Source: Drosophila persimilis
Taxonomy: Eukaryota; Arthropoda; Insecta; Diptera; Drosophilidae
Direction of reading: 5' to 3'
Length of the DNA: 64,000 nucleotides
Assembly (NCBI RefSeq): GCF_003286085.1
Contig: NW_020825340.1
Coordinates: 372,001-436,000, forward strand
This document shows, one piece after another, positions 11,637-23,118 of the stretch. A program made the position numbers and the translations under genes. The first letter of the stretch is position 1, and every line of letters begins with the position of its first letter. A model generated the notes under the pieces. The model did not search any database and was not told the DNA's origin. It worked only from the letters and a program-made list of their open reading frames with translations.

Positions 11637-12050
11637 ATGCGGTGAAACAGCCCCAGACCATAATCGAAGCGCCACAATGTTTAACGGTCTTTATTGTATA
11701 TTCTGGAGTTAATTATTTGTTGGGAGGACATCGTAGATATAGTTTACCAACACTTCTAAAGACATTAAACTTGGATTTTTCGATCCAAACATTAACATTC
11801 ATGATGGATAGCAATCGGCTTAGGTCCCCTGGTATTATTGCTGCAGGATAGTCAAGTCGTGGCTTAACCAAGAGTTTTGTAATAGCCTCCGCAGAGTCCC
11901 GAACTGAACCGTATAGAGAACTTATGTGAAAATTTAAACCAAGTCGTTGCCCAAAAAAAAACAGCAATTAAAAGGATTTGTGCCGAATTTTACACGAAGA
12001 ATGGAGGAAAATCACCCCTCAACAGTGGGCACGTCCTGTAGATTCGTAAA
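11637..12050 (-). pseudogene. dead Tc1-like transposase fragment
   Basis: Minus-strand translation just beyond the satellite reads EKSKFNVFRSVGKLYLRC, then KTVKHCGASIMVWGCF. This matches the central catalytic part of Tc1/mariner transposases (DESKFNLF, then TVKHGGGSVMVWGCM). The aspartate expected in the first block is not present, no second half with the DD34E glutamate is seen, and the upstream part is out of frame. No terminal inverted repeats were recognised. Its downstream edge is cut by the satellite. Confidence 0.75.
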
Positions 12051-14540
12051 TAAAAACTTTTCTTGATTTTCGCTTAAATTCTTGGTGTAGTTCTTGTGGC
12101 TTAAGTGTATGAGCACCACTGTAAGTACCAGCAGTACAATTATATATACATATGTATGTACTATAGATATAAATAATTAAGTGTATTATTGACTTCTTTA
12201 ATGACTTATACAAAACTATGGCTTGCAATGGTCACTTGCATGCATGGCTTCGCACGCTCGTGGCCAAGTTATAGTAGAATTGAATTTATAGACTGCCCTT
12301 TGTTGCCATCTGGCGCATGCAAAGTGCAAACAAATGATTATTAGCTGCCAACAGCACAGCGGGCGGCAGCCACTACTCCATCTTCACAATGAAAGCACCA
12401 AGGGATTCCTATACAAATGTGGCATTCTGAATAGAAAGGAATTACCACGGGAATGGGGTGCGGATGTATGGAGTGTGCCTTGGTCAAGGCGAGAGCAAGA
12501 GCAGGGCTTCAATGCAATTTCACATTCTCGTGGTTCCTCTTTAAAGTCTGACAGTATCCGATCAACAAGATATGGCATCATACAGTGACGTACCCAAATG
12601 GATCGCTCAGTATAAAGGTCACCTGCTAATGGCTGCAATTAGGCCAGTCACATAAACAGGAAATGATTTACAATCGTTGCTGCTGCTACTGCACTCCCAG
12701 AGGAGCCAGCAACACATGTACCTGTCATTGATAGCCTGAGTCTGAGTCCGCAGCGATTTATCAGTGGCAAAATCAATTAGTAGCTACGTAGCTTATCGTT
12801 GGGGATAAGGGATAAGGGGGGTCGTCCCAATGCGTCCCCCCATAACCCATTCATTATACGCACCGGTAGAGCAGTGTCATAAATATTCCCATCATCGTTT
12901 ATAGGCATCGCCGGCAGGGCAAACGGGCACGGGCACCCATCAAATGGCCACAAATGAAAACCTGTTGATGTCCGCACAACCATACATCCATGGAGCAAAG
13001 GTTAACATCTTCTTCAGCTCTCGTAATTGAAGAAGCTCCTTTTTTTACTCCTTTTTTTTTACTTAGGACAAGGGTATATTGTAATCGGGCAGATGTATGC
13101 AACAGGCAGCAGTAAGCATTTCCGACCCCATAGAGTTCCCATTCTTCATCAGTCGAAGAGATACAATATATCCTCGATATAATGCATTCTGTTCATTCAG
13201 AATCAATTGGGTGTATTGCAGAGAACGGCTTTTGATGATTGCAAAAAAACATGTATATGTTTTTGAAAATCACCCGACCGCTTAGCGTTGACGGATACAG
13301 ACTTTCATGAGGGCTTATGTACTACATACGTTCGCTGTTGACTTTAAATTACTCAAACTGTGCCTTTCTTGTGGCCACGTTGAGTTTATTCATGCTCGTT
13401 TTTGTTCAGACTTTTTCGGGTGTTTGTTAAAATGGTGATGCATGAGTAATTCAAGAAAACTTTGATTTTTGCAGTCCTCTTGGGTGTTTCTATTTTCTTA
13501 TAATATTAAGAGGTGTCTTTAATTCGACTATACATAGGAGGACTATAGAGTTCTTACATTTTGTTATTTTCGAATACCCATACAAGGTGTGTGAAGTGCT
13601 CAATGCCTGAAGAGGCGTCGCAATATCGTCATAAATATTCATGAAGCACTAAAAGGGTCGAATGCTTAGGTGAAACATGTGAAGCGTTCGCAGCCGCAGC
13701 CCACCCACAAGGGCCACAACATCGATGGCAGTGCGAATCGAAGGTGAACGGCAGGAAAGAATTGTATTTGTATTTGTGTTTGGTTAATTGCCGCGTCACC
13801 CCCCCGCTGAGAGAAAGAAATGCAATATGCAATATGCTCGCTGAGTGGTTTCACTTCATTGTAAGCGTGTTTAATTTTAAATGCCTGAAGGCGGGACCCC
13901 AACATGGAGCATGTACCTGAATTTGAATGAGTCCAAGGCCCACGCAGGCATCGTCCAGGCACAGTCCCAGTCCTGGCCGCGGGCTACAGTCTGGCCAATT
14001 CCCCAGGGGATTGGGGATGCGATGCGTTGGGTTCGGTTCGGGACGAATAAAAAAAAGTTGTAGGGCCGCGCATGTGTGCCATCAACTCAAGGAACTACAA
14101 CACTACTTATACTGCCACATAGAGGTGTATGGGGCACCCCGTCTTTGGCTATTTCCGTTGCAAGCGGCAGTGGGACTACAATGGAGGACAGGCGGACATC
14201 CTGGAACCAACCATTGTGAATGCGAATGTGTGCGTGCGCAGCGAACAGCAGCCCTTGTTGTTGTTGGGACCCGAAGTCCGATTCGGCCATATCGCCGGGT
14301 CCACGCTCGGGCCGCGAGTCGCTTCCGTTTTGATTTATAAGCGACTGCTGCGCCGTGCTGCGTATCATTAGCAGTCGATCAACAGGTTTACGCACACGCA
14401 GCCCCATAGACAGGACTCCAGCTATACCACTGTCCTCTGTCACTCCTTCATATGCACGGTGCACAGGCTGTGCAACTGTCCGCTAATTGAGTTCCAAGTG
14501 TGCCCACAAATCCACTTATAAAAGTAATTTCATGTGGAAA
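12051..14540. other. non-coding 5' region of Mip
   Basis: Moderately GC-rich, non-repetitive DNA with small scattered open frames and no consistent splice-linked coding. It is likely intergenic and regulatory sequence upstream of the promoter at 14548. Confidence 0.4.
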
Positions 14541-14547
14541 AAACTAT

Positions 14548-14698
14548 TATAAAAGCAGAGTACAAAAATCAGGAATCCAATCAGAAGCCGCATTGTGAAA
14601 AAATCGCCTGACCGCAGATACAAGCCCACGGAAGCCCAACACCCGTTCACTCTTTGATTTCGAATAAAACAACGAAAATTGTGCAAGAATATACTCAG
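14548..14698 (+). promoter_or_regulatory. TATA promoter and probable 5' UTR exon of Mip
   Basis: TATAAAAG at 14548-14555 is followed 20-35 bp later by two Inr-like ATCAG sites (about 14569 and 14581). A strong donor, CTCAG|GTGAGT, has GT at 14699. The next good acceptor before a coding start is the pyrimidine-rich TTTTCACAG ending at 17916, six bases before the Mip ATG. I infer a non-coding first exon of about 120 nt and a 3.2-kb intron. The link is by inference only. Confidence 0.5.
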
Positions 14699-17600
14699 GT
14701 GAGTGGTTTGGATATATTCAATATGTGACGATACGAGTGGTTCATAATCGAATCGTGGCAGATTGGGATGGGTTCCAAGGTCTTCCAGGAAAAGAGATTG
14801 AATTTAATAAAGCAAAGTTATTGCGGTAGAAATATAATTAAAACTTAACTTCTGATTTTTAAAAAAATTTAGCTTGAACTGGATTTCATCAAATTCCGTA
14901 GGTGTATATAGATTTTTATTTTTATAAATATATTTAAAAAAAAAATTAAGGAATAGAGACACTAAGTGGCTAGCATTTGTGCTCATTACTTTGTTTTAAT
15001 AATTGCTCATTAAAAGTATAAATTTAACCAAGTCGAAGTTTAAAAAAAAGTCTTATGATTATTTCCTAAAATCAGAAAATAATATGTCCAAGCAAATTGA
15101 CCATTTTAATATGCAATAGTGTAGATTTTAATATCTCAGCAATCCAGAAAAATTATCTGAAATGTACAAAAATGCTAAAATAAGGCCCCCTCTTCTTCTG
15201 AGGCCATCCAGCATATCGATACCCTTTCTTCGTGTTTACTATTCTCGTTTTTGAAGGAACACAACTTTATTCAACTTTCTTAGACATGGCAACAAAAAAA
15301 ATTCAATTTATGCTGCAAACGTGACTATTAACTATTTACCAAGTAATATCTCGAACAAATTTTTTGAGAATGAATTTATTATTAAATTATTAGCTTTGAC
15401 AAAAAATAGTAAACTCCAGCGCGCTACATTTATTGCCTCTCAATATTTCCCAGAGTTCGGCCGGAACTAAAATAATTGTAATTTTCTCAGCACTGCTTGG
15501 GTTGTTTGAAGACGTTGTCGGCTTAGCGGCCTAAATTTGATAAATAAATATCAATAAATTATGCAGAACGAACTCTTTTGCATTAAAACAAAATCGAGTG
15601 TGGGTCGAGAGGGTAGACAGTGGTCTGAGTCTGGGTCTGGCCCAAGTAGCGCCTGCTTGAGACGAGCATTCTATTTGCACTTTTGCGGATATTCTGTTGA
15701 TTTACGCATTTTCGGGAATGTCTGTGTCCCCCAAGCCCAAAGCAGCCTGGAATTGTGGATGAAGATTTCCATTCACGCTCTTTTTTTAAAGGACAGGCAA
15801 TAGGCGGTGTTGTGTGTTCCTTCTACGTGGGTGCTGTGAGACCTATTTAAACAAAATACTTATAGGCAAATGCCATCCTTTGGCAAATATTTGCCGAGGC
15901 TATTTATCGAAGAGACACAATGAATAGGCGAGCTGGCAAATTCGATTTCCACCAAGCTGTTTAATTTTGGCGCGAAAATTTCGTTTCAATTTGTTTGCCC
16001 AGTAAACTGGGGGGAGTCCTCTCCAAAAGGATATAGCCAGGAGTGTGTTGTCTGTGTCCTCTTCAGAGGATGCGGCTGGTATGGTTGCCGTTGCCCTGAC
16101 ACCACATGAATTATTCTCAAGCAGGCAGGCAAATTAATAATGGACACAGACGAGGAGTCAACTACCAAATTCGGAAGAATGTCAGCCGCAAAGGCCATAA
16201 ATATTTTCAGTTAATTTCAATTACAACTTGACCCTGCGCACGTTTTCTGCAGTTTTCTTGGTTCCTAGCTGATTCCTGGATGGCCTCTTTTGGCCTCCCA
16301 CTCCCACTGATTGTGGTCATAAAATTTGATGCGTGCTCCATCATCACGGTGGCCCTATATATTATAATTTGGTGCAAAGCCGCTAAAACTTTCATCTGAA
16401 CGGCGTCAATCAATCAACGACAAGCGCACAAATTAAGTCCAATCTAAGCTAGCATAAGGCGGCCAGAGATCCGAGAGATGGGTTCACACTCGGACCATCA
16501 TCAGTCAGGAGTCAGAAGTCAGTAGTCCGGGGCCAGTTCCAGCTGGCAAACGTGTTGGTTTTCCGCCGACGCGACGCCTCTCAATTAGTTAGCCAATCTA
16601 AGCGGCAACAAACAACATCATTTAATCAGGAGACGACCTCCCAGATAAGATACGACGGACTTGCCATGCTGATTGACGCGCCGTGATTGTGGCGGGCTTT
16701 GAAGACTTCATTTCATGGAGATGACTTTCCAGGTTGGCGCCTCAATACGGTTCAGCCAGGAGGATTACTCCAAATGGGGCATTATATAAAGATAGGGGTA
16801 GGAAATTTATATGATGATTCGAACTTCCGTAGGAATATAGGCAACACATTTCTATCGACGGTATTTCGGCAAAGATATGTTCATGACAGTACTTCTTGCT
16901 GTTTTTCATCCATGTTTATATAAGCAGGATAGGGATTTGATAGCTTTTAAGTATATTCTGTATACTGACATGTATGCTAATAAATATGGTTGTGCAGCAT
17001 ATGCGAGCGCATGGGTAAAACTACTTTGGCAGGAAGTGCAAACAAATATCAGCCCACTTCCTGCCTCCATTCTGCTTTTAGCTGCCTTTTGTCTAGTCTT
17101 TGGAGCGACCGCAAGTGCAATCGCAAGGCACTTAAGCCGCTGGTCAAACAAACCCATAATCTTGACTATAAGAAAGCATATTAACTTTTTAAAGCATCAT
17201 TATCGACTTGAAATGGCCTTTCGCCGGCCTCTTCCTTTTCTATCTCAAGCTCCTAACTCCCTTTCACTCGACGGCAAATCAGCAATGGCATGGAGTCCAG
17301 TGGAGAGCAGAGCTGAGAAGTGCGTAGGATTACCGCCAATAGGCAGAGATATACGCGTATCCCCAATCATTCCGCTGCGTTGGCCTCGCCTTCTGCTTCG
17401 TGCCTCCTGTTGCCAGCAAACATTCCGAGCTCCCTCCATGCGGCCTCCCGCTGGTTGCTACCTCAGGAGAAGGACATTAATAGGCCATAAATTGTAACTG
17501 TTATGCGCTGTTGCCTTTTAACGCAGCGGTCGACAGGCGGCATGACATGACCTCCGACATCCAGCTGGGCGGGGATTCCTACTGGAAGCTCCCACCCCAA

Positions 17601-17916
17601 CCGCTTTCAATTAGAGAGGTTATTTAGCTAAATCGTTATGCTTGTTCCCCCCCTGTTCGGACCCCTCTTGTTGGAGTAATTTTTAAGCGTGGGCGGAAAT
17701 GATTGCCATTGAACGGGGGTGGGAAGAAACAAAACGCTCCCCAGGACCCCCGTGGACCCCCAGGGAGCAGTCGAGTGGCGTAGGCTTTGACTTAATTGAG
17801 CATACCTCGAGGCGCTGCGGTTGAGCCTCGAGGCCTCAGTGGAGACTCAGGCTCAGTCTCAGTCTCAGCTTCATTTACATGTACATTTCCATTTCGCTTT
17901 TTTCATATTTTCACAG
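14699..17916 (+). other. probable 5' UTR intron of Mip
   Basis: Runs from GTGAGT to a polypyrimidine CAG. The interior is AT-rich at 14.7-15.6 kb and mixed later. The 206-codon open frame at 16877-17497 has no domain and reads as chance. No other gene was seen. Confidence 0.45.
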
Positions 17917-17921
17917 TGAGC

Positions 17922-18557
17922 ATGGCCCACACGAAGACAAAGACCCAGAATCGCATATTGCTGGTGGTAGTGTTGCTTCTGTGCAGTGCCTGCAGCAGCC
18001 TGGCCACCGGTAGCATCGCTAGCACCGCCAGCAACGAACCGAGTGGCCTCTCCGAGCAGGTGGTGGATCAAATGAGCGACAGCGATTTGTACAGTAACAA
18101 CAAGCGGGCCTGGCAGTCGCTGCAGAGCTCTTGGGGCAAACGGAGCAGGGACGGGCCTGATGGGTCGGAGGCATCGTTCGGTGGAGACGACAACATCTAC
18201 ATGACTGGACACTTTGTGCCCTTGGTGATCACAGATGGGACCAATACCATCGACTGGGACACCTTCGAGCGGCTGGCCAGCAACCAGGACATGCAGCCAC
18301 AGACGCTGCAACAGCAGCAATCAGGCGAAGATATGGTTGAGGACCCGGAGGCGGCCGGCAACATGGAGAAGCGGGCCTGGAAGAGCATGAATGTGGCCTG
18401 GGGCAAGCGCCGTCAGGCTCAAGGCTGGAACAAATTCAGGGGCGCATGGGGCAAGCGCGAGCCCACTTGGAACAACCTGAAGGGCATGTGGGGCAAGCGC
18501 GATCAGTGGCAGAAGCTGCATGGTGGCTGGGGCAAGCGCTCCATGGCCCTCAACTAA
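17922..18557 (+). CDS. Mip: myoinhibiting peptide (MIP/allatostatin-B) precursor
   Basis: 211-aa prepropeptide secreted from neuroendocrine cells; in flies its peptides act on the sex-peptide receptor. Signal peptide at residues 11-30. Five amidated W(X6)Wamide-type peptides follow, each ended by GKR: AWQSLQSSW (63-71), AWKSMNVAW (152-160), RQAQGWNKFRGAW (164-176), EPTWNNLKGMW (180-190) and DQWQKLHGGW (194-203). These equal the peptides known from D. melanogaster. A long spacer, residues 75-150, separates the first peptide from the rest. I chose the ATG at 17922 because it precedes the signal peptide directly and lies just after a splice acceptor. The frame is open back to 17796, but that part reads as intron. 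The precursor length equals the melanogaster protein as I recall it. Confidence 0.97.
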   Translation: MAHTKTKTQNRILLVVVLLLCSACSSLATGSIASTASNEPSGLSEQVVDQMSDSDLYSNNKRAWQSLQSSWGKRSRDGPDGSEASFGGDDNIYMTGHFVPLVITDGTNTIDWDTFERLASNQDMQPQTLQQQQSGEDMVEDPEAAGNMEKRAWKSMNVAWGKRRQAQGWNKFRGAWGKREPTWNNLKGMWGKRDQWQKLHGGWGKRSMALN

Positions 18558-19326
18558 ACACCAGTACAAACGTTAAACTACCCCAACACTAACCAGGCAT
18601 TACCATTACCCAACTGTATCTAACCAATAATAATATGTGTATGTGTGTTCCCCCATAGATGTTCCGTTCCGTTTCCAGCCTAAGCATTGTGGAAGCTGTC
18701 CTAGAGACCTGCTCCCAGGCACCATCGGGAACGGGGAAACAAAAGTCAATTCCGAAAATGTATGAAAGCCAGCGCCAGATACACAATACGTAGACATATT
18801 CAGAATGTATTCTGGATGAATCCAGTATTATTATAGCCATTATATCCACTATACGAGTACAGTACTATCTTAAACTTTTTTTTTAGCACCTAGCATCTCT
18901 CAGTATACCAGAACAAAGGAATATATCAAAAGAATATCGCTTTTATTTAGTGACGTTAACTTAGTTAATGAATTGTGCATATATTTATATTTAAATATAC
19001 AATACATAAATACAAAGACATATACCAAATGGCAATTATAAATATGAAATGCAAATACGTTAAAACAAAAACTTGAGTTAATTTTAGATGTTTCTTTGGG
19101 CTTCATGTGGGGGTGAGTGTTGATGAGTCTATTAACCATGGAAAGACTAAAGGCATTTTCCAACTCAATGAGAACTAGATCTCAGAGCCTATAGGAGGTT
19201 GGGAAGCACATACTCTGAGCAAATAATGTCATTGCTTAAACTCATTTGGTTTTTGGCTCAGAACTTATCCGTATTTTGAAGATTCATCAACTTATACAAT
19301 ATACTAAAATAGGCAAAACGTAAACA
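18558..19326. other. Mip 3' UTR and intergenic spacer
   Basis: AT-rich. I see no convincing canonical AATAAA for Mip. The following ATG at 19327 sits after an A-rich leader with no clear TATA box. Confidence 0.4.
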
Positions 19327-21528
19327 ATGTCTGCTGTTTTTCATAATGTGAACAATCTCATATTTTTTGGAGTCACCGCTGTGGTGATGGTGACGAGTTT
19401 CACGCTAATAGCCGTGATCACAGGCTTCCAACACGAGACGAAGAAGTTCAAGACCATGGTGGTGACGATTGTGCTAGTATTGCTGTTCCAGTTCATCGTC
19501 CTCGATCCTATCAGATTCATTGTGCTGTCCATCGACTCGGCCACCTGGCCGAAGAAGCACATCATGAATTACAAACCGGAAGCCGCCAGGGAAAAGTATA
19601 ACCACTTGGACTACCTGAGGACGAGGTTAAAGAGCCTGAAGTCTCAGCTTATGATCACCATTCAACACCGTAACGAGAAGCTAAACGAGAAGTACAGCCA
19701 TATAACCCACGATCTGAAGCTGTACGGGACATACTTCCTTCTGCTGCTGATGGTGGTGATTGTGCACCAGGATCCGCTGCTCTACTACAACACGAACGCT
19801 GTGGTGACCCTCATGTCCCACAATACAAGCAATACTCTCGGCATAAAGGAGGTCCTGACCTTGGATAAGGTGTACGACTTCATCGAGCTGACACTGATCA
19901 AAGGCTTTAATCCGGATACGAGTGCTGACACCGGCTGGCTTCAAATCCGGCAGATGAAGAGACTGGGCGTAATCCGGCTACGGCAGTTGCGTCATATTTA
20001 TTCCCCCAATCCCTACGATACACTGTGGGACAGTGTATCGAGAATGCCCGCGTGGAGCGAGCCGTACCAGCGGCTCCACTACGAGGATAAATACTGGCGG
20101 ATCTACGAACCGTGGAGACCCATCACCCACATGCCGACCTTGGAGGATGGGCTGCTGCTGAACTTCAATCATTATGGATTCGACGTGGATTACCCGGAAT
20201 TGCTAGGCTATGCGGCCCTGCTAACCACAGGGCCGCACAACAGCCTTAAAGTGTTGAAATACCTCAAGGTCTACAACTGGATTGACCATAAAAACACCTC
20301 GGCGTTTTTTATCGACTTTACCATGTTCAATGCTGATGCGAACATCTTCACTGTGTGCACGCTGGTGGTGGAGTACACTCCGTTCGGATATCATCTGACC
20401 CGGGCGTCGGTGCAGAGTGCCAAGCTGCTCGAGAGCCTCGACCAGATGAGCCATGTGAAGATAATCGTTATGCTCCTCTACCTGATCATAGTCATTCAAT
20501 TTGGCCGCAGCCTGGCAGTCAAGCTGTGGTACAATCATGATGCCATCAAAAAGGCCTGGAACAAGGTGGACGTGATCATCTGCACTATGAACTTGATCTT
20601 ACTTGCGCTCATATTGCTCCGCGAGTACGAGGTGAGCAAGCTATTGAAGTTGCTCAAGGAGTCCACCACGAGAGACTATCTCGACTTTCAGCGGCCTACG
20701 CGGCTCTACCTGCTGATAAATATTGTTATGGGCTTCCTCGTGTGCATTACTACACTGCGCCTCTGGAAGGTGCTCCAGTTTGCCAGCGTCTTCGCCGTTT
20801 TTTCCAAAACGCTGTATCTCGCCTGGCCAGCAGTGGCCAGCACCGCACTCATCATTATTATCTTCCTGATGGGCCTCGGCATGGCTGTGGCCATCATCAA
20901 CGGCAACAACAGCGAGTACTTCCAAAAGCTGGTCAAGTGCATCATCGCCTGCCTATGCTTTGCCTTCGGCTTTAGCTCGGAGGTTCATCCTACTGATATG
21001 TTTCACGGCGGAAAGTCTCTAGGGATCGTTCTCTACCTAGTGCTGGTCTTCATCATTGCTGTGGTTCTCATGAACGTTTTCGCCGCCCTGATCTTCTCCT
21101 ACTTCGAGAGCGCCGAGCAGGACCGTAAGGATGCAACGCGCCATAGCCGCATAAACTACCTGCAGTTCCTCCGTCTCGAGTTCGCCAACACACTCAAATT
21201 CTGTGGCAGCGGCTGCCGCTTGTTTCGCAAGAGCTACCATCCCCAAGGCCGCACTGTCCACGAGAATATCGAATGGGAGCTGTATAGGCGCGAGCTACTC
21301 AGAGCTAAGACGAGCAGTTTAGTGGTTACTAAAAAGCCCAGCGATGAGGAGCTGCGCTTCCAGTATCGCCAGCGTATCGAGCTGCTACTCGGCCTATCGG
21401 CCATCCTGACTGTCCAGGTGGAGTTGGTCGAGCGACTGCTGCTTGGCGACAAGAATGGCGAACTTCCAGCCACTTCAGAGTCGGACGACTCCGATGTACC
21501 CGAGATGTATCGCAAGCATAAAGACTGA
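19327..21528 (+). CDS. polycystin-2-like (TRPP) channel, brivido group
   Basis: 733 aa, single exon. Two N-terminal membrane segments (about 11-34 and 43-69, with the polycystin-1-like VLDPIRFIVLS) precede the six-helix polycystin channel unit. S1 is at 135-147. A large extracellular polycystin domain spans about 150-375, with QIRQMKRLGVIRLRQLR at 206-222. S2 is near 377-391, S3 413-431, S4 459-480 and S5 500-524. A pore-helix region lies near 531-550 and S6 at 565-592. The C-terminus is soluble and ends in an acidic Ser/Asp stretch. Drosophila brivido proteins are polycystin-family channels needed for cold sensing in antennal neurons; which brv paralogue this is I cannot decide, so I give no symbol. 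AATAAA follows the stop almost at once. It could also be another PKD2-like gene. Confidence 0.88.
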   Translation: MSAVFHNVNNLIFFGVTAVVMVTSFTLIAVITGFQHETKKFKTMVVTIVLVLLFQFIVLDPIRFIVLSIDSATWPKKHIMNYKPEAAREKYNHLDYLRTRLKSLKSQLMITIQHRNEKLNEKYSHITHDLKLYGTYFLLLLMVVIVHQDPLLYYNTNAVVTLMSHNTSNTLGIKEVLTLDKVYDFIELTLIKGFNPDTSADTGWLQIRQMKRLGVIRLRQLRHIYSPNPYDTLWDSVSRMPAWSEPYQRLHYEDKYWRIYEPWRPITHMPTLEDGLLLNFNHYGFDVDYPELLGYAALLTTGPHNSLKVLKYLKVYNWIDHKNTSAFFIDFTMFNADANIFTVCTLVVEYTPFGYHLTRASVQSAKLLESLDQMSHVKIIVMLLYLIIVIQFGRSLAVKLWYNHDAIKKAWNKVDVIICTMNLILLALILLREYEVSKLLKLLKESTTRDYLDFQRPTRLYLLINIVMGFLVCITTLRLWKVLQFASVFAVFSKTLYLAWPAVASTALIIIIFLMGLGMAVAIINGNNSEYFQKLVKCIIACLCFAFGFSSEVHPTDMFHGGKSLGIVLYLVLVFIIAVVLMNVFAALIFSYFESAEQDRKDATRHSRINYLQFLRLEFANTLKFCGSGCRLFRKSYHPQGRTVHENIEWELYRRELLRAKTSSLVVTKKPSDEELRFQYRQRIELLLGLSAILTVQVELVERLLLGDKNGELPATSESDDSDVPEMYRKHKD

Positions 21529-21529
21529 A

Positions 21530-21535
21530 AATAAA
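21530..21535 (+). terminator. poly(A) signal of the polycystin-like gene
   Basis: AATAAA begins 2 bp after the TGA stop at 21526-21528, implying a very short 3' UTR of roughly 20-30 nt. Confidence 0.6.
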
Positions 21536-22135
21536 AATACCAAACCTTTTCCCATGAGCAATTCTTTATAAAAATGTCAGATATCTTCGTAACGTGGCTT
21601 TGGGGGCTTTGTGGTTTCTGCTGGATATTAGCTAAGAAAATAGTCTTTCAGAGCATTCCCCTGCGCCTAAAACGACAGACGGTATCTCCACCAATCTAAG
21701 CAACGATAAATGATTTAATTAAATTTGAGCTTCTATTGCCACGTAGTCGAGGGCGCGAATAATTCCACTACTTAGTTTCTGTGCCCACGAGTGCGAGTGG
21801 TGCTCATCCAATGCTTTTATTTCAATAACGCGGGAATGGGAGTGGCAGTAGGAGTGGGAGTGGAACTGGGCGCAAATTGGCAACTACACGCCCGTTGCCC
21901 CCGCTGATGAAAGGCCTGATGAAAGAGTGAAGAAAGAACTCCCTCGACTCCCAAGCTGGCGGCACTAATAGTGGCCCATGTCAGGCGCAGTTGCAGGCGG
22001 CGTCTCAATCTCAATGCCAGCGAAGCGGCTACAACAATCTCAGTCCTAAATTGCCGTCAGCCCGCAATTTGACGCCACTCTGTAATGCCACGAAATTATG
22101 ACATATTCCCTGCGGCTGGGAGACACCTGCTCTCA

Positions 22136-22169
22136 TATAAACGCTGCTTCTGCAGGCCGCGATCACAGT
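22136..22169 (+). promoter_or_regulatory. TATA/Inr promoter of the 22174 gene
   Basis: TATAAA at 22136-22141 and an Inr-like TCACAGT at 22163-22169, 27 bp apart, directly precede the ATG at 22174. The 5' UTR would be only about 10 nt. Confidence 0.6.
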
Positions 22170-22173
22170 CGAA

Positions 22174-23118
22174 ATGTTTGCTTTGAAACAGAATCTACTG
22201 CCTGTATCCAGCTTCTGCTGGTGTATCTGTCTTTGGCTGTCTCTGGTATCCGCGCAGGAGCAGAATTCGAGTGCTGTCATTCAGACAGCGGACTCCTGGA
22301 CACCGCTAAAGCCTCCACAGAAACGTCAGGCCAGTGTCCCTCTGAAGACTGCAGTCTCTTCAGCAGCAGCAAAGAGTTACGATCCACCCCCGGAGTTTTA
22401 TCGAGGACCAGGATCGATCCCAAAGTTGGACAACACTGCAGCTGGATTTATATCCAAGCCGATTGGAGCGATTCCCCTTGGAGGCACACCCAAGATTGGT
22501 GGCTTTAAAGAGAATCTCAGTGAGGCCTACGATAAGTGGCGCCAAGGAGGTCGTCCCCTTCAGGATCGGATTAGCGTGGGTAAGATCATCCAAAAGTCGA
22601 GTGAAGAAGGCCATCAGTTCTATCGGCCATAATCCATAGGTCACTACGGAAGCAGTGGAAGCGGATCAGGAGGCAAAAGCTATGCCTATGAAGGTCATCC
22701 CTATCCATATGACTACGGACCAGGACCCGCACACGGATACGAACAGGGACCAGTCCCCAGTCACGAATACGGATCTAGTGTCGAAGTAGGAGGGCCGCCA
22801 TACCAAGTCTACAGGCCTCGGCCCGAGCAGGGCCATTATGCCGGACCTGGTATAGAATACACCTACAGCTCGTATCCAATCGACTCTCACGAGATCGTAT
22901 CGCACAAAGGATCACCAGAAATCTCCCCTAAAGCTCTGCTGGCCAAGAGCTTCCTCATTCCTCTGGCCAGTGCAACAGTTTTGGGCATAGCAGCAGCCCT
23001 GATAAACAATCCCCTGCTTTTGCAACTAGCCCCAGTTCCAGGCCTGGGAGTCGGAGTGGGAGTCGGCCCACCCGTTGTGGGCAGGCGGAAGAGACGAAGA
23101 CGTGCTCTTCGACTATAG
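22174..23118 (+). CDS. secreted/membrane protein, frame split by one stop in a probable 60-nt intron
   Basis: Not recognised. From the ATG at 22174 the frame runs to a TAA at 22630-22632, then stays open in the same frame to TAG at 23116-23118 with clearly protein-like sequence. The stop lies in a 60-nt stretch (22580-22639) with a near-ideal donor G|GTAAGAT and an acceptor CATAG|G. Removing it keeps the frame and gives 294 aa (exons 22174-22579 and 22640-23118). Signal peptide 1-27, probably cleaved at VSA|QEQ. The middle is Pro/Gly/Tyr-rich (repeated YGxG, PxPY). A hydrophobic stretch near the C-terminus (SFLIPLASATVLGIAAALI) is followed by a Gly/Val run and a basic end, GRRKRRRRALRL. Alternatives are stop-codon readthrough or a nonsense mutation. 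The TATA promoter suggests tissue-specific expression. Confidence 0.75.

Noticed and set aside
16877..17497. 206-codon open frame
   Set aside because: No domain, odd composition and position inside the probable Mip 5' intron; it overlaps antisense frames of similar size.
17796..17921. N-terminal extension of Mip
   Set aside because: It would put 42 residues before the signal peptide and reads through a pyrimidine-rich splice acceptor.
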